Assembly: GCA_964447145.1 (NCBI GenBank)
Contig: CAYURW010000014.1
Span: 1 to 32,271 of the forward strand
Direction of reading: 5' to 3'
Length of the DNA stretch: 32,271 bases
DNA from: BRH-c25 sp964447145
GTDB taxonomy: Bacteria; Bacillota; Clostridia; Lutisporales; Lutisporaceae
Under the pieces are notes generated by a model that saw only the letters and a list, made by a program, of their open reading frames with translations, was not told the DNA's origin and did not search any database. Below, piece by piece: positions 16,737 through 24,950 of this stretch; positions within the stretch are counted from its first letter, which is position 1; each line of letters begins with the position of its first letter. Position numbers and translations under genes: made by a program.

Positions 16737-17861
16737 CTATCTCCCTCTGCACACATCCTCATACACCTTAATTGTTTCAACAGCCGTCTTTTTCCATGAA
16801 AAATTATATGCCCTTCTTAAGGCCTTATCCGACAATTGATTTCTGAATTCCGGGTCTGACATAATTTTATATATTTTCTCAGTCAGCCCGTCAATGTCGT
16901 AGGGCTCTGTCAGCAGTGCCCCGTCTCCAACCACCTCGGGTATTGATGTCACGTTGGTGGTAATTGTGGGTGTCCCGCAGGTCATGGCCTCCAAAGGCGG
17001 CAGCCCAAACCCCTCGTATAGGGAAGGGTATACAAAAAGAGAAGAACAATTATAAAAGTACGGCAGATGCTCATAAGGCACATAACCGGCAAAAACCACC
17101 CTATCGCTGATCCCCATGCTTTCCACCCTTTTTCTGAGCTCATAATGATTATCCCTGGAAGCTCCCAGCATAACCAAATCATAATACCCCGGAAGCTCCC
17201 GGAAGACCCTTTTATAGGATTCCAACAACCCTGCAACATTTTTTCTCGGACTGAACCCCCCCAGATACAATATAAAATCATTTGAATAGCTATATTCTTT
17301 CTTAAGAAAGCTGCGGGCCTTGTCCTTGCCTATAAGCCTGAATCTGCTGTCTGCGGCAAGATACGTGACCTTGATCTTATCCTCCGGAAGTCCGAAATAC
17401 TTTATTATGTCCTGCTTGGAATGGTTTGATACTGTAATTACTCTATCACACCTGTCAAGTATGTACGGCATCTCGTTCAGGAACTTATCCAGATAGCTTT
17501 TCCCGCAGGTATCGGGCATTACATAAGGGATGAGGTCATGCACCGTGGCAACATAGGGGCAGTATTTTGCCCCGGGAAGCCCCAGACCGTTCTGAGGAAG
17601 ATGAAAAACGTCGCAGCCGCTTTTCTCAACCTGGGCAGGGAGAAAAATCTCGTCCCAGAATCTCTTGTTCCTTTCACCAAAAAGGGTAAGGTCTATGTTA
17701 TCCTTTCCCAACAAAAAATCATACCCGTCATTGGGCCAAAAAAACCTGTATCTATTCATAGAATCAATACCGGCTATGTTTTCCATCAGCCTTGCGGTAT
17801 AGGTCCCTATTCCGGTTCCGGCATAAAGCTTGGCCCCTCTTGTATCTATGCATATATTCAT
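16737..17861 (-). CDS. GT4-family glycosyltransferase, probably spore coat linked
   Basis: A 374-residue GT-B enzyme of family 4, on the minus strand. The N-terminal acceptor domain opens with the glycine-rich GAKLYAGTGIGTYTARL. The C-terminal donor domain has ILYLGGFSPRKN, and the E-x7-E donor motif PSLYEGFGLPPLEAM. It should transfer a sugar from a nucleotide donor to an unknown acceptor in the cytoplasm. CACCTC at 17867-17872 (GAGGTG on the coding strand) supports the start. It is divergent from the first CotS-family gene. In B. subtilis the GT4 protein CotSA sits beside cotS, so a coat role is plausible but unproven. Confidence 0.9.
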   Translation of the reverse strand: MNICIDTRGAKLYAGTGIGTYTARLMENIAGIDSMNRYRFFWPNDGYDFLLGKDNIDLTLFGERNKRFWDEIFLPAQVEKSGCDVFHLPQNGLGLPGAKYCPYVATVHDLIPYVMPDTCGKSYLDKFLNEMPYILDRCDRVITVSNHSKQDIIKYFGLPEDKIKVTYLAADSRFRLIGKDKARSFLKKEYSYSNDFILYLGGFSPRKNVAGLLESYKRVFRELPGYYDLVMLGASRDNHYELRKRVESMGISDRVVFAGYVPYEHLPYFYNCSSLFVYPSLYEGFGLPPLEAMTCGTPTITTNVTSIPEVVGDGALLTEPYDIDGLTEKIYKIMSDPEFRNQLSDKALRRAYNFSWKKTAVETIKVYEDVCRGR

Positions 17862-17935
17862 ACGAACACCTCAATTGCCCTATATCTATCAGTATATTTC
17901 ACCGGGCTTGTACCTGTGACTGCTGCCCGGCTGTA

Positions 17936-17962
17936 ACACAATCCCTGCTGCTTCATATAATG
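17936..17962 (+). promoter_or_regulatory. Possible sigma-K-type promoter of the first CotS-family gene
   Basis: AC at 17936-17937, 16 bases, then CATATAATG at 17954-17962, one base away from the sigma-K -10 pattern CATAnnnTA. It ends 27 bases before the start codon. The match is short and could occur by chance. Confidence 0.35.
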
Positions 17963-17989
17963 ATATAAATGCAATAATGAGGAATCGCT

Positions 17990-18976
17990 ATGGAGTTAAA
18001 GCTGGTAGAGGAGGCCTATGGACTGAAGGTCAGGGAGGTCCAAAGCATAAAAAATGTTTTTAGGATAAAAACCGATTGTGGTGTCAAATGTGTAAAAAGG
18101 GCCCATATGAGCCCCTCATTTTTCCTTTTTATATATTCAGCTGTGAATCACCTTAAAGAAAAGGGATATGAGGGAGTGATCCCGTATGACACCACAACAG
18201 ACGGGGGCATATGCGTACCTGATGACGGGTATGTATATTACATGCTGGATTGGGTCGATGCCAAAGAGTGCAGGTACAGGAAGGAAGAAGAGCTAAGGAT
18301 GGCGATAAAGGCAGCTGCGGAGTTGCACAAGGCATCTGCGGGCTACGTACCCCCCGGAGATGCAAGGCCAAGGATACTGTATAGAAAATGGATTGATAGA
18401 TGTAAAAGGAAAAGTGCGGAGCTGCTGGAATTCGGCAAAACCATCGGAGGAAAAGGCTCCATGGATGATTTTGACGGGATATTTTCCGAACATCTGGACT
18501 ACTATAGGCAGCAAGCCGAAGAAAGTACCGCAATGATAAGGGAAAGCCTTTATATGGAAATATCCGGGGACAGTGAAAGAATCGGGGAATTCTGTCATCA
18601 CGATCTGGCCAACCACAATTTCCTGATAACGGAGGAGGGAAGGGTGTACCTCATCGACTTTGATTATTGCATAATGGATACCAGGCTCCACGATCTTTCC
18701 AGCCTGATAATACGCAATATGAGATATGGCATCTGGGACATCGGCAAGGCTTATGACATACTCAACGAATACAGCGGCATTTATCCGGTAAGCGGGAAAG
18801 AAATTGAAGTCATCAAGGCATTTATGACCTTTCCCCAGGACTTTTGGCAGGTAGGGCTCCAATATTATGTGGAAAAGCAGCCCTGGGCCATAGAATATTT
18901 CATAATGAGGCTCAGCAGGATAGTAAATGACAGGGAAATAAGGGAGAAGTTCCTGAAGGAATTCTTGAATCTATAA
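17990..18976 (+). CDS. CotS-family spore coat protein, kinase residues intact
   Basis: A 328-residue member of the CotS/YutH family, which has the aminoglycoside-phosphotransferase/choline-kinase fold and is found on spores. The catalytic loop H203-H204-D205-LANH-N210 and the metal motif D223-F-D are both intact, and a Lys in the N-lobe (KCVKRAH) fits the ATP-binding position. The family segment WDIGKAYDIL and the C-terminal FPQDFWQVGLQYY are also present. No substrate is known for these proteins. The start ATG 17990 has TGAGGAAT upstream. It opens a run of four related genes. Confidence 0.88.
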   Translation: MELKLVEEAYGLKVREVQSIKNVFRIKTDCGVKCVKRAHMSPSFFLFIYSAVNHLKEKGYEGVIPYDTTTDGGICVPDDGYVYYMLDWVDAKECRYRKEEELRMAIKAAAELHKASAGYVPPGDARPRILYRKWIDRCKRKSAELLEFGKTIGGKGSMDDFDGIFSEHLDYYRQQAEESTAMIRESLYMEISGDSERIGEFCHHDLANHNFLITEEGRVYLIDFDYCIMDTRLHDLSSLIIRNMRYGIWDIGKAYDILNEYSGIYPVSGKEIEVIKAFMTFPQDFWQVGLQYYVEKQPWAIEYFIMRLSRIVNDREIREKFLKEFLNL

Positions 18977-19023
18977 GAGGTCAAAAATGATATTAAGGCA
19001 TGATCAGCTGGGGGGTTGATTTT

Positions 19024-19245
19024 ATGAGCGACAGGGATCGGGAAGAGGTTGAGGCGTTAAAAACGGAAAGGGGTTTGCGCCCTGATGAACAGGTCGTAAA
19101 GCTTGAGGGTCTTATTGATGATATGAAAGAAGAAATAAAACAGCTAAAAAAAATCGGGAAGCATAAGGAGAAGATAGAAAAGCTGGAAAGGGAAAAAAAG
19201 AAGATAATAAGCAAAAAGCTCAAAAAACACCATAGGCATCATTGA
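19024..19245 (+). CDS. Small charged coiled-coil protein in the CotS cluster
   Basis: A 73-residue protein made almost wholly of charged heptad-like helix (Lys, Glu, Asp), ending in a basic KKLKKHHRHH tail. An upstream ATG at 19000 is in frame, but ATG 19024 has GGGGG eight bases before it, so I prefer the shorter form. I do not recognise a family. It sits between two CotS-family genes with short gaps and the same direction, so it probably shares their transcript. A coat structural or scaffold role is only a guess from position. The His-rich tail might bind metal. Confidence 0.65.
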   Translation: MSDRDREEVEALKTERGLRPDEQVVKLEGLIDDMKEEIKQLKKIGKHKEKIEKLEREKKKIISKKLKKHHRHH

Positions 19246-19273
19246 GAAAATCCGCCCAAGAAAGGATGATGTT

Positions 19274-20287
19274 ATGTCCGGCAGATATGGGAAGTTAAAA
19301 AGGCATGATTTGAAGCTTCTGATAGAAAGCCTTTACGAATTGGAAGTAATAAACATGCATGAGGGTGACAGGGACATACTTGTCTATACCGACAAGGGAA
19401 TAAAAAGGCTGAAGGAAACCGGGAGTGACGAATCCAGGATATTATTTGCCGCCTCAGCCTATGAGCATATTTACAATAACGGCTTCAGACAGATAAGCTG
19501 CATAAACAGGAACCTGAACGGAGGCTACTATTTCAGATATGACAAGAATAAATATATACTGCAGGAGTTCACCGGAGGAGCTGTATACAGGATAAGCACT
19601 GCAGAAGCTGCGGCTGCTGCGGGAAAGGCCCTGGCCGGGCTTCATAAGGCAGGGGAGATGTTTGTACCTTCTCCGGGAGGCCGCGCCCGTGTAAACTGGG
19701 GGAAATGGATGGAAAAGTTCAAGGCAGGAGCAATATGCCTGAAAAAATATAAGGAGATAGCATGCTACGAAGAAGGAAACAAGCGGTTCGGGAAGCTGTT
19801 TCTGGAGAATGCAGATACGTTTATAGACAAAATGGACCGTTCCTGTATCATGCTGAAGGAAAACGGATACCTTGACAAGGTCAGGCAGGCCATGGCATGC
19901 AACCAGATCACCCATAGCGGGTTTAAGAGGCATGCAATATTTTTGGAGGAATCAGGAGAGTTATTCATTGCCAACCTTGAGGAGTGCAGCTATGACATAT
20001 GCGAAATAGATATCTCGACTCTGCTTGAAAGCTTTTCGGGGAAAAACAAGGCAGGGCTTGCAGCGGCGGCAATAAAGGCATACGGGGGAATAAAACCCCT
20101 GGATAAATCCTCAATAAAAATAGTAGAGGCATTCCTGCTGTGCCCCAGGAAGTTTTGGAAGGTTGCGGGAAGCGCCTACGGAAGCAGAAAGAATTACAAC
20201 GAAATTGAGCTGGCGGAAAAGCTTGAGGGGAGCATCCGGAAAGAGAAAAGGAAAGAGGAGATCATAAAACTCCTGGACTCTTATTAA
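19274..20287 (+). CDS. CotS-like pseudokinase
   Basis: A 337-residue protein colinear with its CotS-family neighbours: an N-lobe TDKGIKRLKET like TDCGVKCVKRA, the middle ALAGLHKAGEMFVPSPG, and the C-terminal LLCPRKFWKVAGSAY like the neighbour's FPQDFWQVGLQYY. The catalytic loop reads H214-S-G216-FKRH-A221, so the Asp and Asn of the H-x-D-x4-N motif are lost, and the metal motif DFD has become N234-L-E236. Phosphotransfer by the usual mechanism is not possible. The frame is full length with a normal start (AAAGGATGATGTT before ATG 19274), so it looks maintained and not decayed. A binding or structural role on the spore is plausible. Confidence 0.8.
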   Translation: MSGRYGKLKRHDLKLLIESLYELEVINMHEGDRDILVYTDKGIKRLKETGSDESRILFAASAYEHIYNNGFRQISCINRNLNGGYYFRYDKNKYILQEFTGGAVYRISTAEAAAAAGKALAGLHKAGEMFVPSPGGRARVNWGKWMEKFKAGAICLKKYKEIACYEEGNKRFGKLFLENADTFIDKMDRSCIMLKENGYLDKVRQAMACNQITHSGFKRHAIFLEESGELFIANLEECSYDICEIDISTLLESFSGKNKAGLAAAAIKAYGGIKPLDKSSIKIVEAFLLCPRKFWKVAGSAYGSRKNYNEIELAEKLEGSIRKEKRKEEIIKLLDSY

Positions 20288-20317
20288 CTATTCCAATATT
20301 GCAAGGAGGAGTCCTAC

Positions 20318-21373
20318 TTGTTGAAGATGAAGCTTTTTATAGAGGAAAACAGGCAATCCGAAAGGGAATTCCTCGGGGGATACAATCTTGACGTCAGGCT
20401 CTTCGAGGCTATGGGCCTCAAAATCAGCCAGATAATTCCCGCAAGGAATGTATATAGGATATTGACCGACAAGGGATTTTTCTCTCTCAAAAAGCTCAGG
20501 TTCCCAGAGGAGGACATGGACTTTGTTCTGTCTGCAGGGAAGTACCTGGAAGAGAACGGCTTTGCTAACATATGCAAATTGGTTGAACAAAAAAACGGAG
20601 ACAGCTTTGTAGATTTTATGGGAGATAAATATTATCTTACTGAATGGATAGATGGACGGGAATGTGATTTATTGAATCCTCAGGACCTGAATGCCGCCTC
20701 TGAGACCCTTGCATTTTTTCATGAGGCGGCACGAGGCTATAATCCCGTCGGATGCCCCGTTGACAGGTGCTTTTATGGGAAATGGCCCGAAAGCTTCCGC
20801 AGGGAAATAAATGAAATGGGGCTGGTTAAGGAACGGATACTATCAAAGACGGAAAAAAGCGAAATGGATGAAATATACCTGAACTATTTGAATATAAGCA
20901 TAAAGGACGGGGAGGAGGCGCTCCGGCTGCTGGGGGAAACAGATTATGAAGGGATTTCCGGGAGGGCAGAGAAGGAAGGGGGCCTTATACATCATGGCTA
21001 TGCTCAATGCAATATATTGCATGCTTTTGACGGCAGAACGCATATAGTTGACCTTGATTATTGCATAATGGACATAAGGATACATGATATAGGGAGCCTC
21101 ATATTAAGGAGTATGAAAAAGTCGGATTGGGACACAGGAGTAGCCCTGGGTATACTGGAGAGCTACAGCCGAAGGAGCCCCTTGAGCCGGGAGGAGCTGA
21201 AGGTACTCATCCCCTTTTTGCTGTTTCCCCATGACTTCAGGGCAGTATCCATTATTCCTGACGGGGAGGGGAATTGGGACGAAGAAGACCTGGCCGACAA
21301 AATGGATATAAAGTCAGAGTACTCGCAGATGCGCAAAAAATTCACTGAGGAGTATAAGAAGGCGGTACTATAG
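20318..21373 (+). CDS. CotS-family protein lacking the catalytic Asp
   Basis: A 351-residue CotS-family protein. The catalytic loop is H225-H-G227-YAQC-N232: the Asp is replaced by Gly (codon GGC), while the Asn and the metal motif D245-L-D247 are kept. The N-lobe Lys (FFSLKKLRF) is also kept. It could bind ATP and metal but should be a poor or inactive kinase. The start is unusual: AAGGAGGA at 20303-20310 is followed by TTG TTG AAG ATG, and TTG 20318 or 20321 has the best spacing; ATG 20327 is sixteen bases away. A hairpin terminator follows at 21386. Confidence 0.82.
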   Translation: MLKMKLFIEENRQSEREFLGGYNLDVRLFEAMGLKISQIIPARNVYRILTDKGFFSLKKLRFPEEDMDFVLSAGKYLEENGFANICKLVEQKNGDSFVDFMGDKYYLTEWIDGRECDLLNPQDLNAASETLAFFHEAARGYNPVGCPVDRCFYGKWPESFRREINEMGLVKERILSKTEKSEMDEIYLNYLNISIKDGEEALRLLGETDYEGISGRAEKEGGLIHHGYAQCNILHAFDGRTHIVDLDYCIMDIRIHDIGSLILRSMKKSDWDTGVALGILESYSRRSPLSREELKVLIPFLLFPHDFRAVSIIPDGEGNWDEEDLADKMDIKSEYSQMRKKFTEEYKKAVL

Positions 21374-21385
21374 AGGGCTGCAAAT

Positions 21386-21407
21386 GCGGCGACTGCCGCC
21401 TTTGTTT
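21386..21407 (+). terminator. Terminator after the third CotS-family gene
   Basis: GCGGC at 21386-21390 pairs with GCCGC at 21395-21399 around GACT, followed by CTTTGTTT. The stem is short but GC-only. The T tract is interrupted by one G. Confidence 0.6.
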
Positions 21408-21493
21408 ATCCTTTTAGGTCTATATATTTCGGCACCCTCATATACTTAAAAGAGACTGGCCGGGTGAAATCCCCAATGCCGTGAGGTGATGCC

Positions 21494-22483
21494 ATGAATA
21501 TAGATTTTGTCGCAAAAGAATTCGGATGCAGGGTATTGTACAGCAAGCCTCTGCGGGCGGTAAGTCTGGCACAGACTGACAGAGGGCTTATGATAATAAA
21601 GGAGACCCCCAGAGGGCCGGATAAAATGCTTTATATACACGGTCTTAAGGAGTATCTTTATGAAAATGGCTTTACGGGGCTTGACAGATATCTGACTTCC
21701 ATATATGATCTGCCCTTTGCAATATATGAAAACAGGATCTTCGTTATGGAAGAATACATAGAGGGGAGGGAATGCAGTTTTACCAACCCTTACGACAGGA
21801 AGGCAATCACAGGAGCACTGGCAGAGCTGCACAATGCCGGGAAGGGCTATGAGCCCGCAATCGGAGCCGCCAGGCGGGATAACATAGGGAAATGGGAAAA
21901 ATCCTTCAGGGACAAGATAGGAGATCTTGCAGAGTTTAAGAGAATCGCAGGCAACAAAATAAAAAAGAGCAGGTTTGACAGGATGTTTCTTAAGGATGTG
22001 GATCTTTATTCGGAAATGTGCTGGAGAGGCTTTGACACACTGAAAAATTCCAGATACAGTGAAATATGCAAAAAAGCCAGAGCCGGCAATACGATATGCC
22101 ATCATGACTACACCTATCATAACCTTATTATAGGGCCGAGAGGCGGGGTAAATGTCATAGACTTTGATTACAGCTGCCACGAGCTGCCGATATACGACCT
22201 GGCATCACTGATACAAAAAGTATTAAAACGGCATAGCTACAATATTGATATAGCCCTTGATCTGCTGGAGGATTACTGCAGGATTGCACCTTTGGGCAAA
22301 GAAGAGTTGACCCTTATGCTTGCCCTTTTTGAATTTCCCCAAAGGTTCTGGAGAATCACAGAAAGATATTATAGAGGGAAAACAAATTGGAATGAGGAAA
22401 CCTTTTTCAGCAAATACGAGGATATAGTGGTAATGAGGGAGTTTATTTCCGATTTTACGGAAGAATTTAGAAAACTTATATAG
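21494..22483 (+). CDS. CotS-family spore coat protein, kinase residues intact
   Basis: A 329-residue CotS-family protein with a complete catalytic loop H203-H204-D205-YTYH-N210 and metal motif DFDY. The N-lobe Lys is in LMIIKETP. Alignment by eye puts its loop at the same residue number as in the gene at 17990, so these two look like the working pair among the four paralogues. GTGAGGTGAT precedes ATG 21494. It is separated from the earlier CotS genes by a terminator and 120 bp, so it may have its own promoter; CATATACTT at 21439 resembles a sporulation -10 box, but I could not find a matching -35. Confidence 0.85.
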   Translation: MNIDFVAKEFGCRVLYSKPLRAVSLAQTDRGLMIIKETPRGPDKMLYIHGLKEYLYENGFTGLDRYLTSIYDLPFAIYENRIFVMEEYIEGRECSFTNPYDRKAITGALAELHNAGKGYEPAIGAARRDNIGKWEKSFRDKIGDLAEFKRIAGNKIKKSRFDRMFLKDVDLYSEMCWRGFDTLKNSRYSEICKKARAGNTICHHDYTYHNLIIGPRGGVNVIDFDYSCHELPIYDLASLIQKVLKRHSYNIDIALDLLEDYCRIAPLGKEELTLMLALFEFPQRFWRITERYYRGKTNWNEETFFSKYEDIVVMREFISDFTEEFRKLI

Positions 22484-22534
22484 TTCCTTATTTTAACACA
22501 AAATCAGAAGTTTCAACTTCACGACATATATAAT

Positions 22535-22560
22535 GCGGCGAAAGCCGCCTTTTTTCTTTT
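22535..22560 (+). terminator. Terminator after the fourth CotS-family gene
   Basis: GCGGC at 22535-22539 pairs with GCCGC at 22544-22548 around the stable tetraloop GAAA, followed by a long T tract. A strong intrinsic terminator separating the CotS block from yabG. Confidence 0.85.
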
Positions 22561-22567
22561 TTCATTC

Positions 22568-22595
22568 ACCTTGTCAGCATGTTCCACATACTATA
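22568..22595 (+). promoter_or_regulatory. Sigma-K-type promoter of yabG
   Basis: AC at 22568-22569, 17 bases, then CATACTATA at 22587-22595, a full match to the CATAnnnTA pattern for the late mother-cell factor sigma-K. B. subtilis yabG is a sigma-K gene, so pattern and target agree. Confidence 0.6.
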
Positions 22596-22630
22596 TATTA
22601 TACGGGCTGTAATTATGGAGGGTTGAAGGC

Positions 22631-23494
22631 ATGGATATAAAACGCGGGGATATTGTTGCAAGAAAGTCCTACGGGTATGACATATTGTTCAAAGTATTTG
22701 ATATTTCGACTAATGCAGAGGGCAGCAGAACCATTTTTCTGAAAGGGCTGAATTACAGGCTCCTGGCTGATGCGCCGGAATCGGATATTGTAAAGGCCTC
22801 TGCAGAAAGGGTTGACGCAGAAGGCCGGTCCTTGGAGAAAAAAACAGGAAGAGCGAGCAGGTCTGGGAAATTCAGGGCAATCGCAATGCCAGTGAGGTTG
22901 ATTCCCAAAAGGGAGGAATTCAGCAGATTTGAGCTGCCCGGGAAAGTGCTCCATATGGACGGCGACGAGGACTATCTGGCCATGAGCATGAAATATTACA
23001 AAGAACAGAATATAAATGTTGTAGGGAGGCTGGTGCCGGAATCGGAGCAGCCCAGGCTCATAGGGGGCCTCCTGAGGGAAAACACCCCCGACATAGTAAT
23101 TATTACAGGTCACGACGGAATGAGGAGGCAGAAAGACAACGGTGAGGATTCGGCAGATAGGTACAAAAATTCGGTATATTTCATTGAAGCAGTAAGGGAA
23201 GCAAGGAAATATCAGCACTCCCTGGATGAATTGGTAATAATCGCAGGAGCATGTCAGTCCTATTATGAAGGAATATTATCTGCGGGAGCGAATTTTGCCA
23301 GTTCTCCGGGCAGGATACTGATACATGCCCTGGACCCGGGTATGGTATGCAGATATATCGCATTTGCCCCAATAGACAAAACACCTTCAGTAGAAGATGT
23401 ATTAAAGGACACCATAAGCGGCATAAAAGGGATAGGCGGTATTCAGACAAGAGGAAAGTTCAGGGCGGGAATGCCTGGATCTCCCTATATTTAA
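22631..23494 (+). CDS. yabG: Sporulation-specific protease YabG
   Basis: YabG is a mother-cell protease that processes coat and cortex proteins during spore maturation. The 287 residues match the family length. The N-terminal domain (about 1-60) is the small beta domain DIVARKSYGYDILFKV. The protease domain has H161 in ITGHDGM and C208 in AGACQSYYEG, the positions expected for the catalytic His and Cys of this cysteine-protease-like family, followed by NFASSPGRILIHALDP. GGAGG just upstream supports ATG 22631. It follows a strong terminator and has its own sigma-K-like promoter. The yabG-veg neighbourhood is conserved in spore formers. Confidence 0.93.
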   Translation: MDIKRGDIVARKSYGYDILFKVFDISTNAEGSRTIFLKGLNYRLLADAPESDIVKASAERVDAEGRSLEKKTGRASRSGKFRAIAMPVRLIPKREEFSRFELPGKVLHMDGDEDYLAMSMKYYKEQNINVVGRLVPESEQPRLIGGLLRENTPDIVIITGHDGMRRQKDNGEDSADRYKNSVYFIEAVREARKYQHSLDELVIIAGACQSYYEGILSAGANFASSPGRILIHALDPGMVCRYIAFAPIDKTPSVEDVLKDTISGIKGIGGIQTRGKFRAGMPGSPYI

Positions 23495-23513
23495 CGACAA
23501 GGGGGAAAGCAGG

Positions 23514-24914
23514 ATGTTGTTTAATGTGTATGATCATGAGAAGGAATCCGGGTTCGTTTTGGAATTAAACGAGCTGATAGCAAGAATAACGGGGTCCAAC
23601 ACTGCCGAAGCAGATGAGCCTGAGCTTTTGAATGCTTTTGCAGTCATGGCCCGGACAGAATTGTCCAGGAAAACCTTTATATATGGCGGGAAGGGCTGTG
23701 AGAACCATAAGGGTTGGGATATATGCACAGAGCCCGGACATTGCCTGGAATACAGCCTCCTCGACAGGCCGGTTTCATTGAAAGTCCGCAATGCAGTTGA
23801 TGCAACGGGAGGCATAATAATGCTTTTTGAGGGGAAACCAATAAAACCCTTTTTCCACTACAGATGCGGCGGCGCAACAGAAAATTCCGAAAATGTTCTT
23901 GGGAATAGGATAACATATCTGAGAAGGGTGCTCTGCTCATTTTGCAAAGAGGTAGAGGATAATGGCGGCGAAAAATATTTCACGGTACAGGAGATAGAAA
24001 GGCTTCTGAAAACAAAGATGAATAAGCCTGAAGGGGTTTATTGCAACATTCGGGGAATGATTGAGGATATTGAGGTTGACGAGCAGGGTAAAATAAACAG
24101 AATAAGGATCGGGTCAAAAAGCTTTAGGGGAACTGAGGTAAGGGAATTGCTGGGGCTCAATTCAACCAGATTTGATTATATACCCGTAGAATTCCTGATA
24201 AGGTGTATAGGAACCGGGCATGGGCTGGGGCTCTGCTATTGTGGGGCAAAGGAAATGGCAAGGTCCGGGATGGGATATGAGGAGATCCTAAAATACTATT
24301 ATACGGGAATAAACTTTGAAAAAATGGAAGTGCCTGAAGCGGAAAAACCGCTGAAGGGTGTTAAAATAGTACTGGACGCAGCTCATGGCGGGGATGTCTG
24401 CGATGATATCAAGGGGGCTTCCGGGCTTAGGGAGAAGGATGTCAACCTGGAAATTGCATTAAAACTGAGGGATGTTCTTTGTATTCAGGGAGCGGAAGCT
24501 TTTCTGACGAGAGACAGTGATGTTGGAATGACCCTCTCTGATAGGGCTGAATTCTCAAACGGGAAAAGACCGGACTTTTTTTTGTCGGTGGGCCAAAACA
24601 GTTTTCCTAATCCTACGGCCTCCGGTACCGAAATATATTGTTACAGGGGAGATCACCGGGGGGAGAAATTATCGAAATTTATAATGGAAAGCCTTACGGG
24701 ATCCCTGGGCCTTAAGAACAGGGGAGTGAGAATGGCCGAATTTTACCTGCTGCGGGAGGTCAAGGCATCTGCTGTCATAATTCAGTTGCTCTATATAAGC
24801 AACCCCAAGGACGAGGAACTTCTGCTGGATCAGGGCTTCGTGGAAGCTGCAGCAGAAGCAATATCAGGAGGAGTTAGGGAATACTTCATAAATTTGAAAA
24901 ATAATCACACGTAG
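23514..24914 (+). CDS. SpoIID-like domain fused to a degenerate amidase_3 domain
   Basis: A 466-residue two-domain protein. Residues 1-275 or so match SpoIID/LytB transglycosylases: a Glu (E37) in EPELLNAFAVMART, the Cys motif CENHKGWDICTEPGHC, FFHYRCGGATENSENV, and GHGLGLCYCGAKEMA near the end. Residues 285-460 match N-acetylmuramoyl-L-alanine amidase family 3: VLDAAHGG with H291, GLREKDVNL with E307, and LLREVKASAVIIQLLYISNP. The third zinc ligand His is missing (SVG360-Q-N where SIHAN is usual) and the catalytic Glu is Gln424, so this half is probably inactive. There is no signal peptide, unlike true SpoIID. AAGGGGG precedes ATG 23514. It lies 19 bp after yabG, so both may share one transcript. 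Confidence 0.82.
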   Translation: MLFNVYDHEKESGFVLELNELIARITGSNTAEADEPELLNAFAVMARTELSRKTFIYGGKGCENHKGWDICTEPGHCLEYSLLDRPVSLKVRNAVDATGGIIMLFEGKPIKPFFHYRCGGATENSENVLGNRITYLRRVLCSFCKEVEDNGGEKYFTVQEIERLLKTKMNKPEGVYCNIRGMIEDIEVDEQGKINRIRIGSKSFRGTEVRELLGLNSTRFDYIPVEFLIRCIGTGHGLGLCYCGAKEMARSGMGYEEILKYYYTGINFEKMEVPEAEKPLKGVKIVLDAAHGGDVCDDIKGASGLREKDVNLEIALKLRDVLCIQGAEAFLTRDSDVGMTLSDRAEFSNGKRPDFFLSVGQNSFPNPTASGTEIYCYRGDHRGEKLSKFIMESLTGSLGLKNRGVRMAEFYLLREVKASAVIIQLLYISNPKDEELLLDQGFVEAAAEAISGGVREYFINLKNNHT

Positions 24915-24921
24915 TGAGTTG

Positions 24922-24950
24922 GCTGCACAACAGGGTGCAGCTTTGATTTT
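24922..24950 (+). terminator. Terminator after the SpoIID-amidase gene
   Basis: GCTGCAC at 24922-24928 pairs with GTGCAGC at 24935-24941, with a 6-nt loop and TTTGATTTTT after it. Confidence 0.75.

Noticed and set aside
16552..16839. Repeat-protein ORFs on both strands over the 33-bp repeats
   Set aside because: They arise because the repeat length is a multiple of three; they lack ribosome binding sites and the plus-strand one runs into the antisense of the glycosyltransferase.
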